Shown one piece after another: positions 17,303-26,061 of a stretch of DNA of 64,000 nucleotides (its first letter is position 1; each line of letters starts with the position of its first letter). Origin of the DNA: Ardenticatenales bacterium (GTDB lineage Bacteria; Chloroflexota; Anaerolineae; Promineifilales; Promineifilaceae); the NCBI GenBank assembly GCA_020634575.1, contig JACKBM010000003.1:222231-286230 (forward strand). The letters are read 5' to 3'. The notes under the pieces are model-generated. The model ran no database searches, was not told the DNA's origin, and was given only the letters and a program-made list of their open reading frames with translations. A program made the translations under genes and the position numbers.

Positions 17303-18010
17303 ATGCCGAAACACGGACGTAAATACCTGGAAGCCGCTGCCAAGCTCGATCGGGATAAATATTACTCGGTTGACGAAGCCGTTTCCCTGTTAAAAGAAAC
17401 TGTAACCACCAAGTTTGACCCTACCGTAGAACTCCATATGCGCCTCGGCGTTGATCCGCGCCATGCGGACCAGCAAGTGCGCGATGTTATCCTTCTGCCC
17501 CATGGTCTGGGTAAGACGGTACGGGTGCTGGTTTTTGCTGAAGGTGAAGATGCCCGTTTGGCTGAAGAGGCCGGGGCGGATTACATCGCTGACGCGGAAA
17601 CAATTGCCCGTATTCAGGGTGGCTGGGTTGATTTTGATGTGGCGATGGCTGTGCCGTCGATGATGGGCCAGGTCGGTCGTTTGGGTCGTATCCTGGGTCC
17701 CCGTGGTTTGATGCCGAACCCGCGGGCGGGCACTGTTGCGCCCGGCGCCGATCTGCCGCGCCTGATTCAGGAAGCGAAAGCGGGTCGTGTCGAATTCCGC
17801 GTGGACCGGACGGCCAACATTCATGCGCCCTTTGGCAAAGCCAGCTTCAGCGAAGAGCAACTGCGTGACAATTTGAATGCCCTGATAGGCGCCATTAAGC
17901 GGGCCCGCCCGGCGGCGGTCAAGGGTATCTATGTCCGTCGCATCACGGTTGCCAATACGATGGGTCCTGGCATCCGCGTGGATGAAACAGCTGCCCTGGC
18001 TGATCTGTAA
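17303..18010 (+). CDS. rplA: 50S ribosomal protein L1
   Basis: L1 forms the mobile L1 stalk that helps release deacylated tRNA, and it often represses its own operon. The start is the ATG at 17303, preceded by AAGGAG (17292-17297); an in-frame extension back to 17264 lacks L1 character. The 235 residues show [16 protein letters not shown], the signature around [21 protein letters not shown], and a terminal [11 protein letters not shown]. It is co-transcribed with rplK; a 255-bp L10 leader with attenuator separates it from rplJ. Confidence 0.99.
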   Translation: MPKHGRKYLEAAAKLDRDKYYSVDEAVSLLKETVTTKFDPTVELHMRLGVDPRHADQQVRDVILLPHGLGKTVRVLVFAEGEDARLAEEAGADYIADAETIARIQGGWVDFDVAMAVPSMMGQVGRLGRILGPRGLMPNPRAGTVAPGADLPRLIQEAKAGRVEFRVDRTANIHAPFGKASFSEEQLRDNLNALIGAIKRARPAAVKGIYVRRITVANTMGPGIRVDETAALADL

Positions 18011-18039
18011 ACCAAGCATATCACTGGACAAATAGTGAT

Positions 18040-18214
18040 TTTCCATTAGAATACCCTCTTGTTGCTTTCCCAGCTGTAGATAGTTGGTGCTCGTTAGAGC
18101 TTAAACCGCAAGGCCAGCCGAGGTAGAGGAAAGACGTCAGGAATCAAACTGCCCTTGTGGTAGCTATTGACTTGCGTCTTCATCCCTATACCGGCCGGTA
18201 TAGGGATTTTTTTT
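18040..18214 (+). ncRNA. Ribosomal protein L10 leader (rplJL autoregulatory element)
   Basis: The segment 18070-18130 matches the L10-leader core known from Firmicutes and other bacteria: a CAGCTGTAGATAG stretch, GTTGGTGCTC, GAGCTTAAACCG, then GGCCAGCCGAGG. In known cases the L10(L7/L12)4 complex binds this kink-turn structure and favours a downstream terminator. Here a terminator ends the leader (18182-18214) before the rplJ ribosome site, so a transcription attenuation mode is likely. The recognition is by eye from the conserved words and position. Confidence 0.85.
18182..18214 (+). terminator. Attenuator/terminator of the L10 leader
   Basis: A perfectly self-complementary 26-bp stretch (18182-18207; outer word ATCCCTATACC) runs straight into seven further T. 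Its centre is exactly the dispersed decamer ACCGGCCGGT (18190-18199). Confidence 0.9.
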
Positions 18215-18265
18215 GTGTCTAATGGCCCGTGTGGGCCCGAGAAATTTTAACGGAGGTGATGATCG

Positions 18266-18790
18266 TTGGCTATCTCAAGAACGCGTAAAGAAGAGCTTTT
18301 GGCACAATACGGCGACTTGCTGGAAAACAGCCGCGCGGTATTTTTAGCCGAATACGGTGGCCTGAACGTAAAGAACCTCGAAACATTACGGCAGGAAGTT
18401 CGTGATGCCCAGGGGGCATTCGCGGTCACTAAAAACACCCTGCTCCGCAACGCTCTGGAAAAGGCGGGTGAACCGGTACCTGAGCTCATGCTCACCGGCC
18501 AGACTGGCGCCAGTTTTGCCATGGGGGAAGCCCCGGCGCTGGCCAAGGCCCTGGTTGAATTCGCCAAGAAAGAGGAGAAGTTCACCATCAAAGGTGGCAT
18601 TTTCGAAGGCAAGCTGTTGTCGGCAGACGATATTGAGCAGTTGGCCAAGATGCCGTCTCTGGATCAGCTTCGCGGTCAGTTGGCCGGGCTCGTGAGTGCC
18701 CCGGCCCGTAACCTGGCCAGCGTGGTTGCCAGTGGTGTTCGTCAGGTTGTTAATGTTATCGATGCTTACTCCAAAAAGGAAGCCGAGTAA
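18266..18790 (+). CDS. rplJ: 50S ribosomal protein L10
   Basis: L10 anchors L7/L12 dimers to the ribosomal stalk and is the regulatory protein of its own operon. The 174 residues show the N-terminal RNA-binding part (RKEELLAQYGDLLENSRAVFLAEYGGLNV), the typical AFAVTKNTLLRNALEK, and a C-terminal helix (VASGVRQVVNVIDAYSKKEAE) that binds L7/L12. The start codon is TTG at 18266, supported by CGGAGGTGAT (18251-18260). A weak start is plausible for a tightly controlled ribosomal gene. rplL follows 67 bp later. Confidence 0.98.
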   Translation: MAISRTRKEELLAQYGDLLENSRAVFLAEYGGLNVKNLETLRQEVRDAQGAFAVTKNTLLRNALEKAGEPVPELMLTGQTGASFAMGEAPALAKALVEFAKKEEKFTIKGGIFEGKLLSADDIEQLAKMPSLDQLRGQLAGLVSAPARNLASVVASGVRQVVNVIDAYSKKEAE

Positions 18791-18857
18791 GCAGCAGTGG
18801 ATCTCCACTGTGGTTGTAGGCTGAATTACGAAATAAGGATCTTGGAGGATCATAAAA

Positions 18858-19244
18858 ATGGCTGATTTGGATAAGATTGTTGAAGAACTGAGCAGCTTGA
18901 CCCTGATGGAAGCTGCCGAGCTGACCAAGAAGCTGGAAGAGGCCTGGGGTGTGAGCGCTGCTGCCCCCGTGGCGATGGCCGGCATGATGATGGCTGCTGG
19001 TGATGGCGCCGGCGCCGCTGAAGAAGAAGAAAAGACTGAGTTTGATGTCGTTCTGAAGGACGTAGGCCCGAAGAAGATCAATGTCATCAAGGAAGTCCGG
19101 GCGCTGACCAGCCTGGGTCTGAAAGAGGCCAAGGAAGTTGTCGATGGCGCTCCCAGCACCGTGCTGGAGCAGGTCAGCAAGGAAGCCGCCGAAGAAGCCA
19201 AAGCCAAACTGGAAGAGGCTGGCGCGACTGTCGAGCTGAAATAA
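18858..19244 (+). CDS. rplL: 50S ribosomal protein L7/L12
   Basis: Multicopy stalk protein that recruits translational GTPases. The 128 residues show the N-terminal dimerisation domain ([25 protein letters not shown]), an Ala/Gly/Glu-rich hinge (about 40-60), and the globular C-terminal domain with [37 protein letters not shown] and the end GATVELK. GGAGGA at 18844-18849 precedes the ATG. A strong terminator follows, closing the cluster. Confidence 0.99.
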   Translation: MADLDKIVEELSSLTLMEAAELTKKLEEAWGVSAAAPVAMAGMMMAAGDGAGAAEEEEKTEFDVVLKDVGPKKINVIKEVRALTSLGLKEAKEVVDGAPSTVLEQVSKEAAEEAKAKLEEAGATVELK

Positions 19245-19267
19245 GTTCAGCTAGCGTGGTTTTTAAG

Positions 19268-19300
19268 AGGACCAGCCCACAGGGTTGGTCCTTTTTATTT
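19268..19300 (+). terminator. Rho-independent terminator after rplL
   Basis: AGGACCAGCCC (19268-19278) pairs with GGGTTGGTCCT (19282-19292) with one G-T pair and a 3-nt loop, and is followed by TTTTATTT. Confidence 0.93.
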
Positions 19301-19364
19301 GCCCAGAAATTCACTCATTTTTTGGATCATATTTGCCCAATTCTTGTCATAATGTAAAGGTGCT

Positions 19365-20039
19365 ATGCAGCCGTTAATACTCGCCTCCGCCTCACCGCGT
19401 CGTCAGGAGCTCATCCAGCTTTTTGGTTTGCCCATACGGATCCAGAGCGCAGATGTTGACGAGGGCGCAATACGGGAGCCTGATCCGGCCCGCATGGTGG
19501 TCGCAACTGCCCGCCTGAAGGCGGATTGGGTGGCGGCCCGGCAGCCGGAGCCCGCCCTGGTTATCGGTTCTGACACGACGGTGGCCCTGGATGGCCAGGT
19601 GTTGGGCAAACCGGCCGATAACGCGGAAGCGCGGCGAATGCTGCAGGCACTACGGGGACGGACGCACCAGGTGCACACCGGGGTGGTGATTGTGGATAGT
19701 GGGACCGGCCGGTCCCACGCCGATGTCGCCACGGTCGACGTACCGATGCGCGCCTATACCGATGCTGAGATCGAAACCTACATTGCCTCAGGCGATCCGC
19801 TGGACAAGGCGGGCGCTTATGGGATTCAACATGCTGGTTTCCGGCCGGTGGACGAGTTGACAGGTTGCTACGCCGGCGTAATGGGGTTACCATTATGTCA
19901 CCTTGCGAGGCTGCTCAGGCAGTTCCAGGTGCCCGTAATCCCGTCTATCGCCGCTACCTGCCAGGCACATAATGAGTATGAATGCCGGGTGTTCACCATG
20001 ATTTTGAATCTCGACGGCGATCACATCAATGAGGGTTGA
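19365..20039 (+). CDS. maf: Maf-like nucleoside triphosphate pyrophosphatase
   Basis: Maf proteins hydrolyse non-canonical or surplus nucleoside triphosphates (dTTP/UTP or modified bases) to monophosphates. Motifs: LILASASPRRQELI at the N terminus, SADVDEG, the catalytic VIGSDTTVALDG (about residues 65-76), LGKPADNAEARRML, and DPLDKAGAYGIQ followed by a variant of the final NVVGLP motif (YAGVMGLPL). The 224 residues exceed the usual length of about 195; the last 35 residues are an unrelated tail containing two Cys and ending HINEG. The next gene starts 4 bp after the stop, so they are probably co-transcribed. Confidence 0.95.
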   Translation: MQPLILASASPRRQELIQLFGLPIRIQSADVDEGAIREPDPARMVVATARLKADWVAARQPEPALVIGSDTTVALDGQVLGKPADNAEARRMLQALRGRTHQVHTGVVIVDSGTGRSHADVATVDVPMRAYTDAEIETYIASGDPLDKAGAYGIQHAGFRPVDELTGCYAGVMGLPLCHLARLLRQFQVPVIPSIAATCQAHNEYECRVFTMILNLDGDHINEG

Positions 20040-20043
20040 GCCA

Positions 20044-20949
20044 ATGAGCCAGTTGGAAGATGCAGTAGCCGCGGCAGAAGCCGGCGACAAGAACAAAGCC
20101 TATGTCATTCTCGCTGCCCTGCTCAAAACAGAGCCGAACAATGTGGACGCCTGGGTTGCTCTTAGTCAGATCGTTGACGACGAGAAGCAGAAACGAACCT
20201 TTCTAACCCGCGCCCTCACCCTCAAGTCTGACCACGCCCGGGCCGCCAGCCTGCTGCACCAGCTGGATTCACCGCCCGCCCCAGAGGTTGTAGAAGACCT
20301 TCCTCTTGAGGCAGAATCAGACAACGTAGACATGGCCGAGCTGGAACCAGAGGAAGAGGTAGCTGAACCAGCCGCCGAGGTTGAGTCTGACCCATTGCCA
20401 GAGGTTATTGCGCCCGCCGTCGACACCGCACCGGATGATACGGTGCTCATGCCTGCCGCTGAAGTGGCGGCGCTGCGCCAACAAATTGAACCTGAGCCGA
20501 CCGACACAGTCGTCGATGCCCGGCCTATCTCTGGCAACGCTGAGGATTTCGAGTCTCAGGCTACTGGAGACACCATTCCTCCCTGGTTAATGGGTGAAGA
20601 TGGCGCCATTATCCCCGAGGCTGAGGCGCTAGAGAGTATGCTGGAACCTGAGGGCGTAGATAGCGCGGAGCTGGAACCGGAGGTGCCGGATTGGCTCAGA
20701 GAGGAACTGGCTGACAGCTGGGAAGACGAGCCCGCCCCCGAGATCGTGGAAGATGAGCCGCTTTCTACCCGGGAAATTGCCAGTGTGGCCCCAACAACGC
20801 CCAAAGCCAGCAAAAAGCCGGCCTCCAAACGTTCCAAAAAGCAGTTGGACCGTATGTTCTCCTGGCTGATTCTGGCCTTTGTCCTCGTGGGGGTGATCGC
20901 TCTCTATTTCCTCCTGCAAGTTGTGACCGAGCTCAATCTATTGGGATAA
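20044..20949 (+). CDS. TPR-containing tail-anchored membrane protein
   Basis: A 301-residue protein of unknown function. Residues 1-70 form about two tetratricopeptide-like helix pairs (DAVAAAEAGDKNKAYVILAALLKTEPNNVDAWVALSQI). Residues 75-235 are a low-complexity acidic linker rich in Glu, Pro and Ala with repeated EPE and DWL motifs. A Lys-rich patch (KASKKPASKRSKKQLDR) follows, and a single C-terminal span (WLILAFVLVGVIALYFLLQVV). The order suggests a cytoplasmic TPR head on a long stalk anchored at the membrane. The ATG at 20044 is chosen because an earlier in-frame ATG at 20029 lies inside maf without a ribosome site. A terminator follows. Confidence 0.75.
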   Translation: MSQLEDAVAAAEAGDKNKAYVILAALLKTEPNNVDAWVALSQIVDDEKQKRTFLTRALTLKSDHARAASLLHQLDSPPAPEVVEDLPLEAESDNVDMAELEPEEEVAEPAAEVESDPLPEVIAPAVDTAPDDTVLMPAAEVAALRQQIEPEPTDTVVDARPISGNAEDFESQATGDTIPPWLMGEDGAIIPEAEALESMLEPEGVDSAELEPEVPDWLREELADSWEDEPAPEIVEDEPLSTREIASVAPTTPKASKKPASKRSKKQLDRMFSWLILAFVLVGVIALYFLLQVVTELNLLG

Positions 20950-20958
20950 TGAATGCAG

Positions 20959-21003
20959 ACCGCGTCCTGCCCGACAACAGTGGACAGGACGCGGTTTAGT
21001 TTA
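20959..21003 (+). terminator. Terminator after the TPR gene
   Basis: Perfect 11-bp stem ACCGCGTCCTG (20959-20969) and CAGGACGCGGT (20985-20995), followed by TTAGTTTAG. It lies between convergent genes. Confidence 0.75.
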
Positions 21004-21055
21004 GTTCAAGAAATAATCTTACAGTGCTTGCGCTTATAACGCCTGACTAACAGCG

Positions 21056-21712
21056 CTAGGGCGCCGGGGCCCCATCCACACAGAGAATCGCCAGATTGCC
21101 CGAGTCGGTGTGAAAAGCGTACTCAGTGTCGCCGGTAGTCAGCAGGATGTAGTAGCCAGGCACGAGCGCCTGGGTGTACATATACCCTTCTTGTGGACAA
21201 CCCAAACTGCCGTCAGACCACTCCCGCTCCTCAATAAGCGTCACATCAATCTCACTGATATCAATGTTTAGCCGTTTGGCCAGTTCCTGCATGGCGGTGT
21301 TGGCCATTTTGACGCCCAAATCAGGTACGCCAGGGGCCGGCTGAACGACATTTTCGCCATCCCCTTCAGCATCTGGGGTGATGTCGGACAGATTGACGGT
21401 GACAGGTGAGACCGCCTCGCCCTCGCTGTTGGGCGCATTTGGCTGAGCGGCATCATCACCCTCTTCGCCCGCTTGCTCCGCGACCGGCAGGCTGGCCGGG
21501 CCGCTGGAATCCACTTCCGGCACGTCGTCGATGATGGCGTCTTCGGTCACGTCAATTTCGGTTAGTGCGTTGTTTTCATCACTCGTGGCTCCATCGTCGT
21601 TGGCGGTTGGCTCAACTTCGCCGCTACTGCAGGCCGCGACCAGCAGTGCGAGGAGTAACAAAGTGACCAGGCTGAATTTTGCTTTCATTTCTTTTAGTTG
21701 CATTTGCATCAA
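21056..21712 (-). CDS. Lipoprotein of unknown function
   Basis: A 218-residue secreted lipoprotein: a signal peptide with hydrophobic core LVTLLLLALLVAACSSGE and lipobox Cys near residue 28, a long acidic low-complexity linker (about 30-125), and a compact C-terminal domain (about 135-218). The latter has VTLIEEREWSDGSLGCPQEGYMYTQALVPGYYILL and a second Cys near the end (LAILCVDGA); the two Cys may form a disulfide. No enzyme motif is visible. Several closely spaced Met codons precede the signal, so the exact start is uncertain by up to 10 residues. It is convergent with the TPR gene. Confidence 0.7.
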   Translation of the reverse strand: MMQMQLKEMKAKFSLVTLLLLALLVAACSSGEVEPTANDDGATSDENNALTEIDVTEDAIIDDVPEVDSSGPASLPVAEQAGEEGDDAAQPNAPNSEGEAVSPVTVNLSDITPDAEGDGENVVQPAPGVPDLGVKMANTAMQELAKRLNIDISEIDVTLIEEREWSDGSLGCPQEGYMYTQALVPGYYILLTTGDTEYAFHTDSGNLAILCVDGAPAP

Positions 21713-21819
21713 GATGCTCCCTGCGGCAACTATTGGGGGCGATTATCGCCCGATCTGACTGCCGCTAATTTGCTCACTAATCAACAGACGCTGGCCGGCG
21801 CCAAAGGTTCCGCATACCC

Positions 21820-22803
21820 TTGCTCACTAATAAAAAACTAACGAGCGGCTTTTTGACAAGCGAAACGTCCCTCCGTAAACTTCTCCAGATGCGTAGCAGT
21901 TGGCTTGGCCCCGGAACCCGGCAAAGAGAGCGGCAATGGCGGCTCCTGCTGTTGCCCTACTTGCTCGGCATCATCTGCCTCATCATTGTACCGGCAATCG
22001 CGTCCCTGGCGCTGGCCTTTTTTGCCTATGATGGGCTGACGCCGCCCCGCTTCGTCGGCAACCTCAATTTTATTCTGGCCTATACGGATGAGCTTTTTAA
22101 CCTGAGCGTACAAAACTCGCTCTCACTCATTCTCCTGCCGGTGCCCCTGCGCGTTTTTGGCGCCTTCTTATTGGCCCGGCTTTACCAGCGCGGCGGTCGC
22201 TGGCTCAACTGGCTACGCGCTACCATTTACCTGCCGACAGTGATTCCGACGGCGGCTTACGCTCTGGCCTGGCTCTGGATCTTCAACCCGCTGTTCGGTC
22301 CGCTCAATTTGCTGCTGCGGGCCGTTGGCTTGTTCCCGCCTAACTGGTTCATCGATCCGCTCTGGGCCCGGCCGGCCCTGGTGTTGATGTCGCTCTGGCA
22401 GGTTGGTGAAGGGTTTCTGGTCTCCCTGGCCGCCCTGCAGGACCTGCCCGATGAGATCGAGGATGCCGCCCGTATCGACGGCGCCGGCAGTTGGGGGCTG
22501 TTCTGGCAGATCGCCTTGCCGCTCATGGCACCTATTCTGCTGCTGCTGATGTTTCGTGACGCGATTCTGACCTTTCAGGAATCCTTCACCACCATTTTGC
22601 TGACGACCGACGGCGGACCTTACTACGCTACCTACACATTGCCGATGTTCGTTTACGAGCAAGGTTATGATCTGCAGGCATTTGGCACCGCCAGCGCCGC
22701 CCTCTGGGTGGTCTATGGCTTGACGGGCGCGATTGTGATTGCGCTGTGGGTCATCGCCCGGCAGTGGCAAATCGGGACGACTGATGAGACCTTCGTCCTT
22801 TAG
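21820..22803 (+). CDS. ABC transporter permease, MalF/UgpA type
   Basis: First permease of a carbohydrate-type (CUT1) ABC importer. About six transmembrane spans are visible, with the EAA loop that contacts the ATPase (EDAARIDGAGSWGLFWQIALPLMAP, about residues 213-237). The start is a TTG at 21820; an ATG at 21889 would still leave the first span intact and is an alternative. The stop overlaps the next permease by 20 bp and the binding protein follows, so the three genes form one operon. No ATPase gene is nearby, so a shared MsmK-like ATPase elsewhere is expected. The substrate, probably a sugar or oligosaccharide, cannot be named. Confidence 0.92.
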   Translation: MLTNKKLTSGFLTSETSLRKLLQMRSSWLGPGTRQRERQWRLLLLPYLLGIICLIIVPAIASLALAFFAYDGLTPPRFVGNLNFILAYTDELFNLSVQNSLSLILLPVPLRVFGAFLLARLYQRGGRWLNWLRATIYLPTVIPTAAYALAWLWIFNPLFGPLNLLLRAVGLFPPNWFIDPLWARPALVLMSLWQVGEGFLVSLAALQDLPDEIEDAARIDGAGSWGLFWQIALPLMAPILLLLMFRDAILTFQESFTTILLTTDGGPYYATYTLPMFVYEQGYDLQAFGTASAALWVVYGLTGAIVIALWVIARQWQIGTTDETFVL

Positions 22804-23590
22804 TCGCCGTCTGGCGACCACCGGCCGGTTCCTCCTGGCGTTTATCTATCTGCTACCCTTGCTGTGGATGCTGGGGGCCTCTTTTCACCCGCAGGGCGTG
22901 GCGTTGCCGACGACTTTGCAGCTGTTACCGGCCGGTTTTACCCTCCAAAACTACAGCCGCATCTTCAGCCTCCTGCCCCTTGTTCGCTTCACCCTGAACT
23001 CGATCCTGGTCGTGCTGCTGGCCGTGCCTATCACCCTGGTCACCGGCTCCTGGGCAGGCTTGGGGATGGCCCGGCTGCCGCGCCGGGCCCAACGTCGCTG
23101 GATTGTATTGTCGCTGGCGGTCCTGATGGTACCGGGTATCGCTCTCTGGACGAGCCGTTTCTTCCTTTACAAGCAGTTGGGCCTGCTCAACTCTATCTGG
23201 GCGCTCATTCTGCCGGCTTTTATGGGCAGCAGCCCGTTCTATGTGCTGATGTTTTACCGCGCCTTCCGCCGTATCCCGCTTGCTATTTTTGAGGCAGCCC
23301 TGTTGGATGGCGCCTCAGTGCTGCAAACCTGGTGGCGCGTGGCCTTGCCGATGGCTCGTCCCACCAGTATCGGCGTGGCCCTGCTCTCCCTGGTGTTGTA
23401 TTGGGGCGATTTCATGACGCCCTTACTCTATTTGCAGAGCGAAAAATATTACACGCTCCCCGTTGGTCTGCAATCTCTGCAACAGCTAAGCAAGTCGGAT
23501 TGGGGTTTAATGATGGCGGCGGCGGTCTGGGCTACACTGCTGCCGGTCACCCTCTTTATTTTGGCCCAACCATTCCTGTCCAGGCGCTGA
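22784..23590 (+). CDS. ABC transporter permease, MalG/UgpE type
   Basis: Second permease of the CUT1-like importer, 268 residues from the ATG at 22784, which lies inside the 3' end of the preceding permease gene. Six spans are predicted. The EAA motif is FEAALLDGASVLQTWWRVALPMARP (about residues 165-190). Its pairing with the MalF-type permease and the following binding protein defines the importer core. The stop codon is 8 bp before the TTG start of the binding protein, with the ribosome site in between, so coupling is likely. Confidence 0.93.
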   Translation: MRPSSFSRRLATTGRFLLAFIYLLPLLWMLGASFHPQGVALPTTLQLLPAGFTLQNYSRIFSLLPLVRFTLNSILVVLLAVPITLVTGSWAGLGMARLPRRAQRRWIVLSLAVLMVPGIALWTSRFFLYKQLGLLNSIWALILPAFMGSSPFYVLMFYRAFRRIPLAIFEAALLDGASVLQTWWRVALPMARPTSIGVALLSLVLYWGDFMTPLLYLQSEKYYTLPVGLQSLQQLSKSDWGLMMAAAVWATLLPVTLFILAQPFLSRR

Positions 23591-23598
23591 GGTGTTCC

Positions 23599-24930
23599 TT
23601 GCCCAAAAACTCCAATGTATACGCTGTTTCGCAGTTACCGCGTCGTCTGCTGACCGGCATTTTGGCCAGTTTACTCCTGCTGATCCTCCTGACAGGTTGT
23701 GGCACCGACGATGTTCAGGTGGTGTCGTTTCGCACCTCGGGCGATCCGGCTGAAGAGGCGGCTTACCAGACCCTGGTTGACGCATTCCATGAAGCGCACC
23801 CGGAAATTCGCATCGAATTTTCCCATATCGCTTCAGCACGGGAATACCGCACCCGTCTGGTGACTGATTTTGCGGCCGGTGCGGCGCCGGACATCAGCTT
23901 GATGAATTACCGTCGCTTTGCCAGCTTTGCCGCCAGCGGGGTGCTTGAACCAGTTGGGCCCTATCTCGACCAGAGCGATCTCATTTCCATGGCTGATTTT
24001 TACCCGGTAGCTACCGAAGCCTTCCTGTGGCATGATGAGCTGATGTGCCTGCCGCAGAATATCTCCAGCCTGGTCGTCTATTACAACCAGGATCTGTTTG
24101 ACGCCGCCGGGGTAGCTTACCCGCCGGACCGCTGGACCTGGGCTGAGTTCCTGGAAACGGCCCAGGCGCTGACGCAGGACACGAATGGTGATGGCCAGAC
24201 AGATCAATTTGGCCTGGGTGTGGAGCCATCGCTGTACCGCCTCTCGGCCTTTGTCTGGCAGAACGGTGGTCCGCTGGTGGACGACCTGGACCAGCCGAGT
24301 CGGCTGACGGTGACGCGTTTTCCCTCGCTGAAGGCGATGGAATGGTTTGTCGCCCTGCAAACCGAACACCATGTCGTGCCCAATCGGGTGGAGGAAGCGT
24401 CGCTGGATAGCGAGAGCCGTTTTGTGGCCGGGCAGACGGCGATGTTCCTGGACAGCCGCCGCGGCACACCGACCTATCGGGAGATTGAGAGCTTTGTCTG
24501 GGATGTGGCGCCGTTGCCGCAGGCGGTTGAACCGGCCGGTATCCTCCATTCCGACGCCTACTGCCTGGCCTCGACAACCGAAAACAAGGAGGCGGCCTGG
24601 ACATTTATCGAGTTCGCCAATTCGGTGGAAGGCCAGACGATCATTGCCAGCACCGGCCGGACTGTTCCCTCGCTGATCGAGGTCGCTGAGTCCGATGCCT
24701 TCCTGCATGATGGCCAGTTGCCATCACGCAGCAATGTTTGGCTGGATGGCGTGGATTACCTGAAGCGTGTCCCGGTCATCAGCACCTGGGAAGAGGTCGA
24801 GAGTGTTGCCAGCGAGGAATTGGAGCGCGCCTTCTACGGGGATATCTCGGTGGATGAAGCGGCCCGTTTGATGGTGCAGCGCACGGAGGAGTATTTCCTG
24901 GTGGCCGTTTACGCGCGTGATGAGGAGTAG
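23599..24930 (+). CDS. Extracellular solute-binding lipoprotein (family 1)
   Basis: Sugar-type binding protein that delivers substrate to the two permeases just upstream. The start is taken as TTG at 23599 with GAGGTG directly before it; the frame is open further upstream but that part overlaps the permease. The 443-residue product has a signal peptide with lipobox ILLTGCGTD, the family opening VVSFRTSGDPAEEAAYQTLVDAFHEAHPEIRIEF, the hinge-like FAAGAAPDISLMNYRRFASFA, and the C-terminal lobe with WTFIEFANSVEGQ. It is membrane-anchored by the lipid, as expected for a monoderm. No sugar can be assigned. Confidence 0.93.
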   Translation: MPKNSNVYAVSQLPRRLLTGILASLLLLILLTGCGTDDVQVVSFRTSGDPAEEAAYQTLVDAFHEAHPEIRIEFSHIASAREYRTRLVTDFAAGAAPDISLMNYRRFASFAASGVLEPVGPYLDQSDLISMADFYPVATEAFLWHDELMCLPQNISSLVVYYNQDLFDAAGVAYPPDRWTWAEFLETAQALTQDTNGDGQTDQFGLGVEPSLYRLSAFVWQNGGPLVDDLDQPSRLTVTRFPSLKAMEWFVALQTEHHVVPNRVEEASLDSESRFVAGQTAMFLDSRRGTPTYREIESFVWDVAPLPQAVEPAGILHSDAYCLASTTENKEAAWTFIEFANSVEGQTIIASTGRTVPSLIEVAESDAFLHDGQLPSRSNVWLDGVDYLKRVPVISTWEEVESVASEELERAFYGDISVDEAARLMVQRTEEYFLVAVYARDEE

Positions 24931-25110
24931 ACTGCAAAAATGTGAACGGCCGGTGAAAGGTGCAATCCAGAATACAGTTTAACGGCGGTAATTGGGATAA
25001 GGTCCGGGTAGTTCGCGAGAAAAACCATAAACTGCACGCGCTCGTCCTGTCATTTTTCCGCTCAGCGTAGGTTTATCGTAGCCTAACCCGGGCAGTTTAG
25101 GAGTATAATT

Positions 25111-26061
25111 TTGCCGATGGTCATGGAAAAACCGGTAACTGCCTTCCTGCTGACGGATCCAGGACAGGTGCGGGACCACAACGAAGATTATATCGCCTCG
25201 CTGGAGCCGGAAACGGCCTCCCAACTGCAAGACAATGGCCTACTCTACATCCTGGCCGACGGTGCGGGGGGCATGGATGCAGGTGAGGTCGCCAGCCAAC
25301 AATCCACCAAGTGGACCCTCGACCATTATCGCCACAACGGTCACGAATCGGATAAAGGGGTGCGCCTCTACAACGCCATGTGTGACGCCAACGAGAAGTT
25401 GCGCCGTCTCATGTTGGACAAAGGGGCCGAAGGGCGCATGGCGACCACCATGGTGGCCACCGTCATCGAAGGTAACAAAGCGACCATCGCCAACGTCGGC
25501 GACAGTCGCGGCTACCATTTTCGGGATGGGGAGCTGCGCCAGGTCACGCGTGATCACAGCCTGGTCGCGGAACTGGTTGAGCGGGGCGTCATCTCGCCCG
25601 AAGAGGCTGAAAACCATCCCCGCAAAAACGTCATTCTGGCGAGCCTCGGTTCGGATAGCGTCCCACGCATTGAGTTGTTTGAATTGGAGCTGGAACCGGG
25701 TGACCTGCTCTTGCTCTGTTCCGATGGCTTGAACTCCCATGTCCGTGATAACGATATCCGCGAGATCCTCACAACTTATGGCCCCGCTGACGCAGCCACC
25801 AAACTCGTAGCTCTGGCTAACCAGCGGGGTGGCACCGACAATATCTCGGTTATTCTCATCGTGGTGGACGGCCTGGGTGAGATGCCCACGGTCCTGACGC
25901 CGCGGGCCACAACAGCCGCTCCGCGCCAGCGCGAACTCGCCGATGCTGATACCGTCAGCAAGCGCGATGGCCGCATCCTCTGGGCCTACACCGGCCTCCT
26001 CTGTCTGGTCCAGGTCGTCCTCACCTTCGCCGCCTGGGCCTGGCTGGTAGGCGAACTTTAA
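25111..26061 (+). CDS. PP2C-family protein serine/threonine phosphatase with C-terminal membrane anchor
   Basis: Stp/PrpC-like phosphatase that would reverse Hanks-type kinase phosphorylation. The metal-binding motifs are all present: DPGQVRDHNEDY (about residues 12-23), LADGAGGMDAGE (about 48-59), NVGDSRGYHF, TRDHSLVAELVERG, LLLCSDGLNSHV and GGTDNISVI. A linker leads to one C-terminal span (LLCLVQVVLTFAAWAWLV), unlike the usual soluble Stp. No kinase gene is adjacent. The TTG at 25111 lies 7 nt from AGGAG (25099-25103); the ATG at 25117 is an alternative with longer spacing. Confidence 0.93.
   Translation: MPMVMEKPVTAFLLTDPGQVRDHNEDYIASLEPETASQLQDNGLLYILADGAGGMDAGEVASQQSTKWTLDHYRHNGHESDKGVRLYNAMCDANEKLRRLMLDKGAEGRMATTMVATVIEGNKATIANVGDSRGYHFRDGELRQVTRDHSLVAELVERGVISPEEAENHPRKNVILASLGSDSVPRIELFELELEPGDLLLLCSDGLNSHVRDNDIREILTTYGPADAATKLVALANQRGGTDNISVILIVVDGLGEMPTVLTPRATTAAPRQRELADADTVSKRDGRILWAYTGLLCLVQVVLTFAAWAWLVGEL

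Noticed and set aside
23332..23598. N-terminal extension of the solute-binding protein by 89 residues
   Set aside because: It overlaps the permease gene in another frame and would bury the signal peptide; TTG at 23599 has a ribosome site and gives a proper lipobox.
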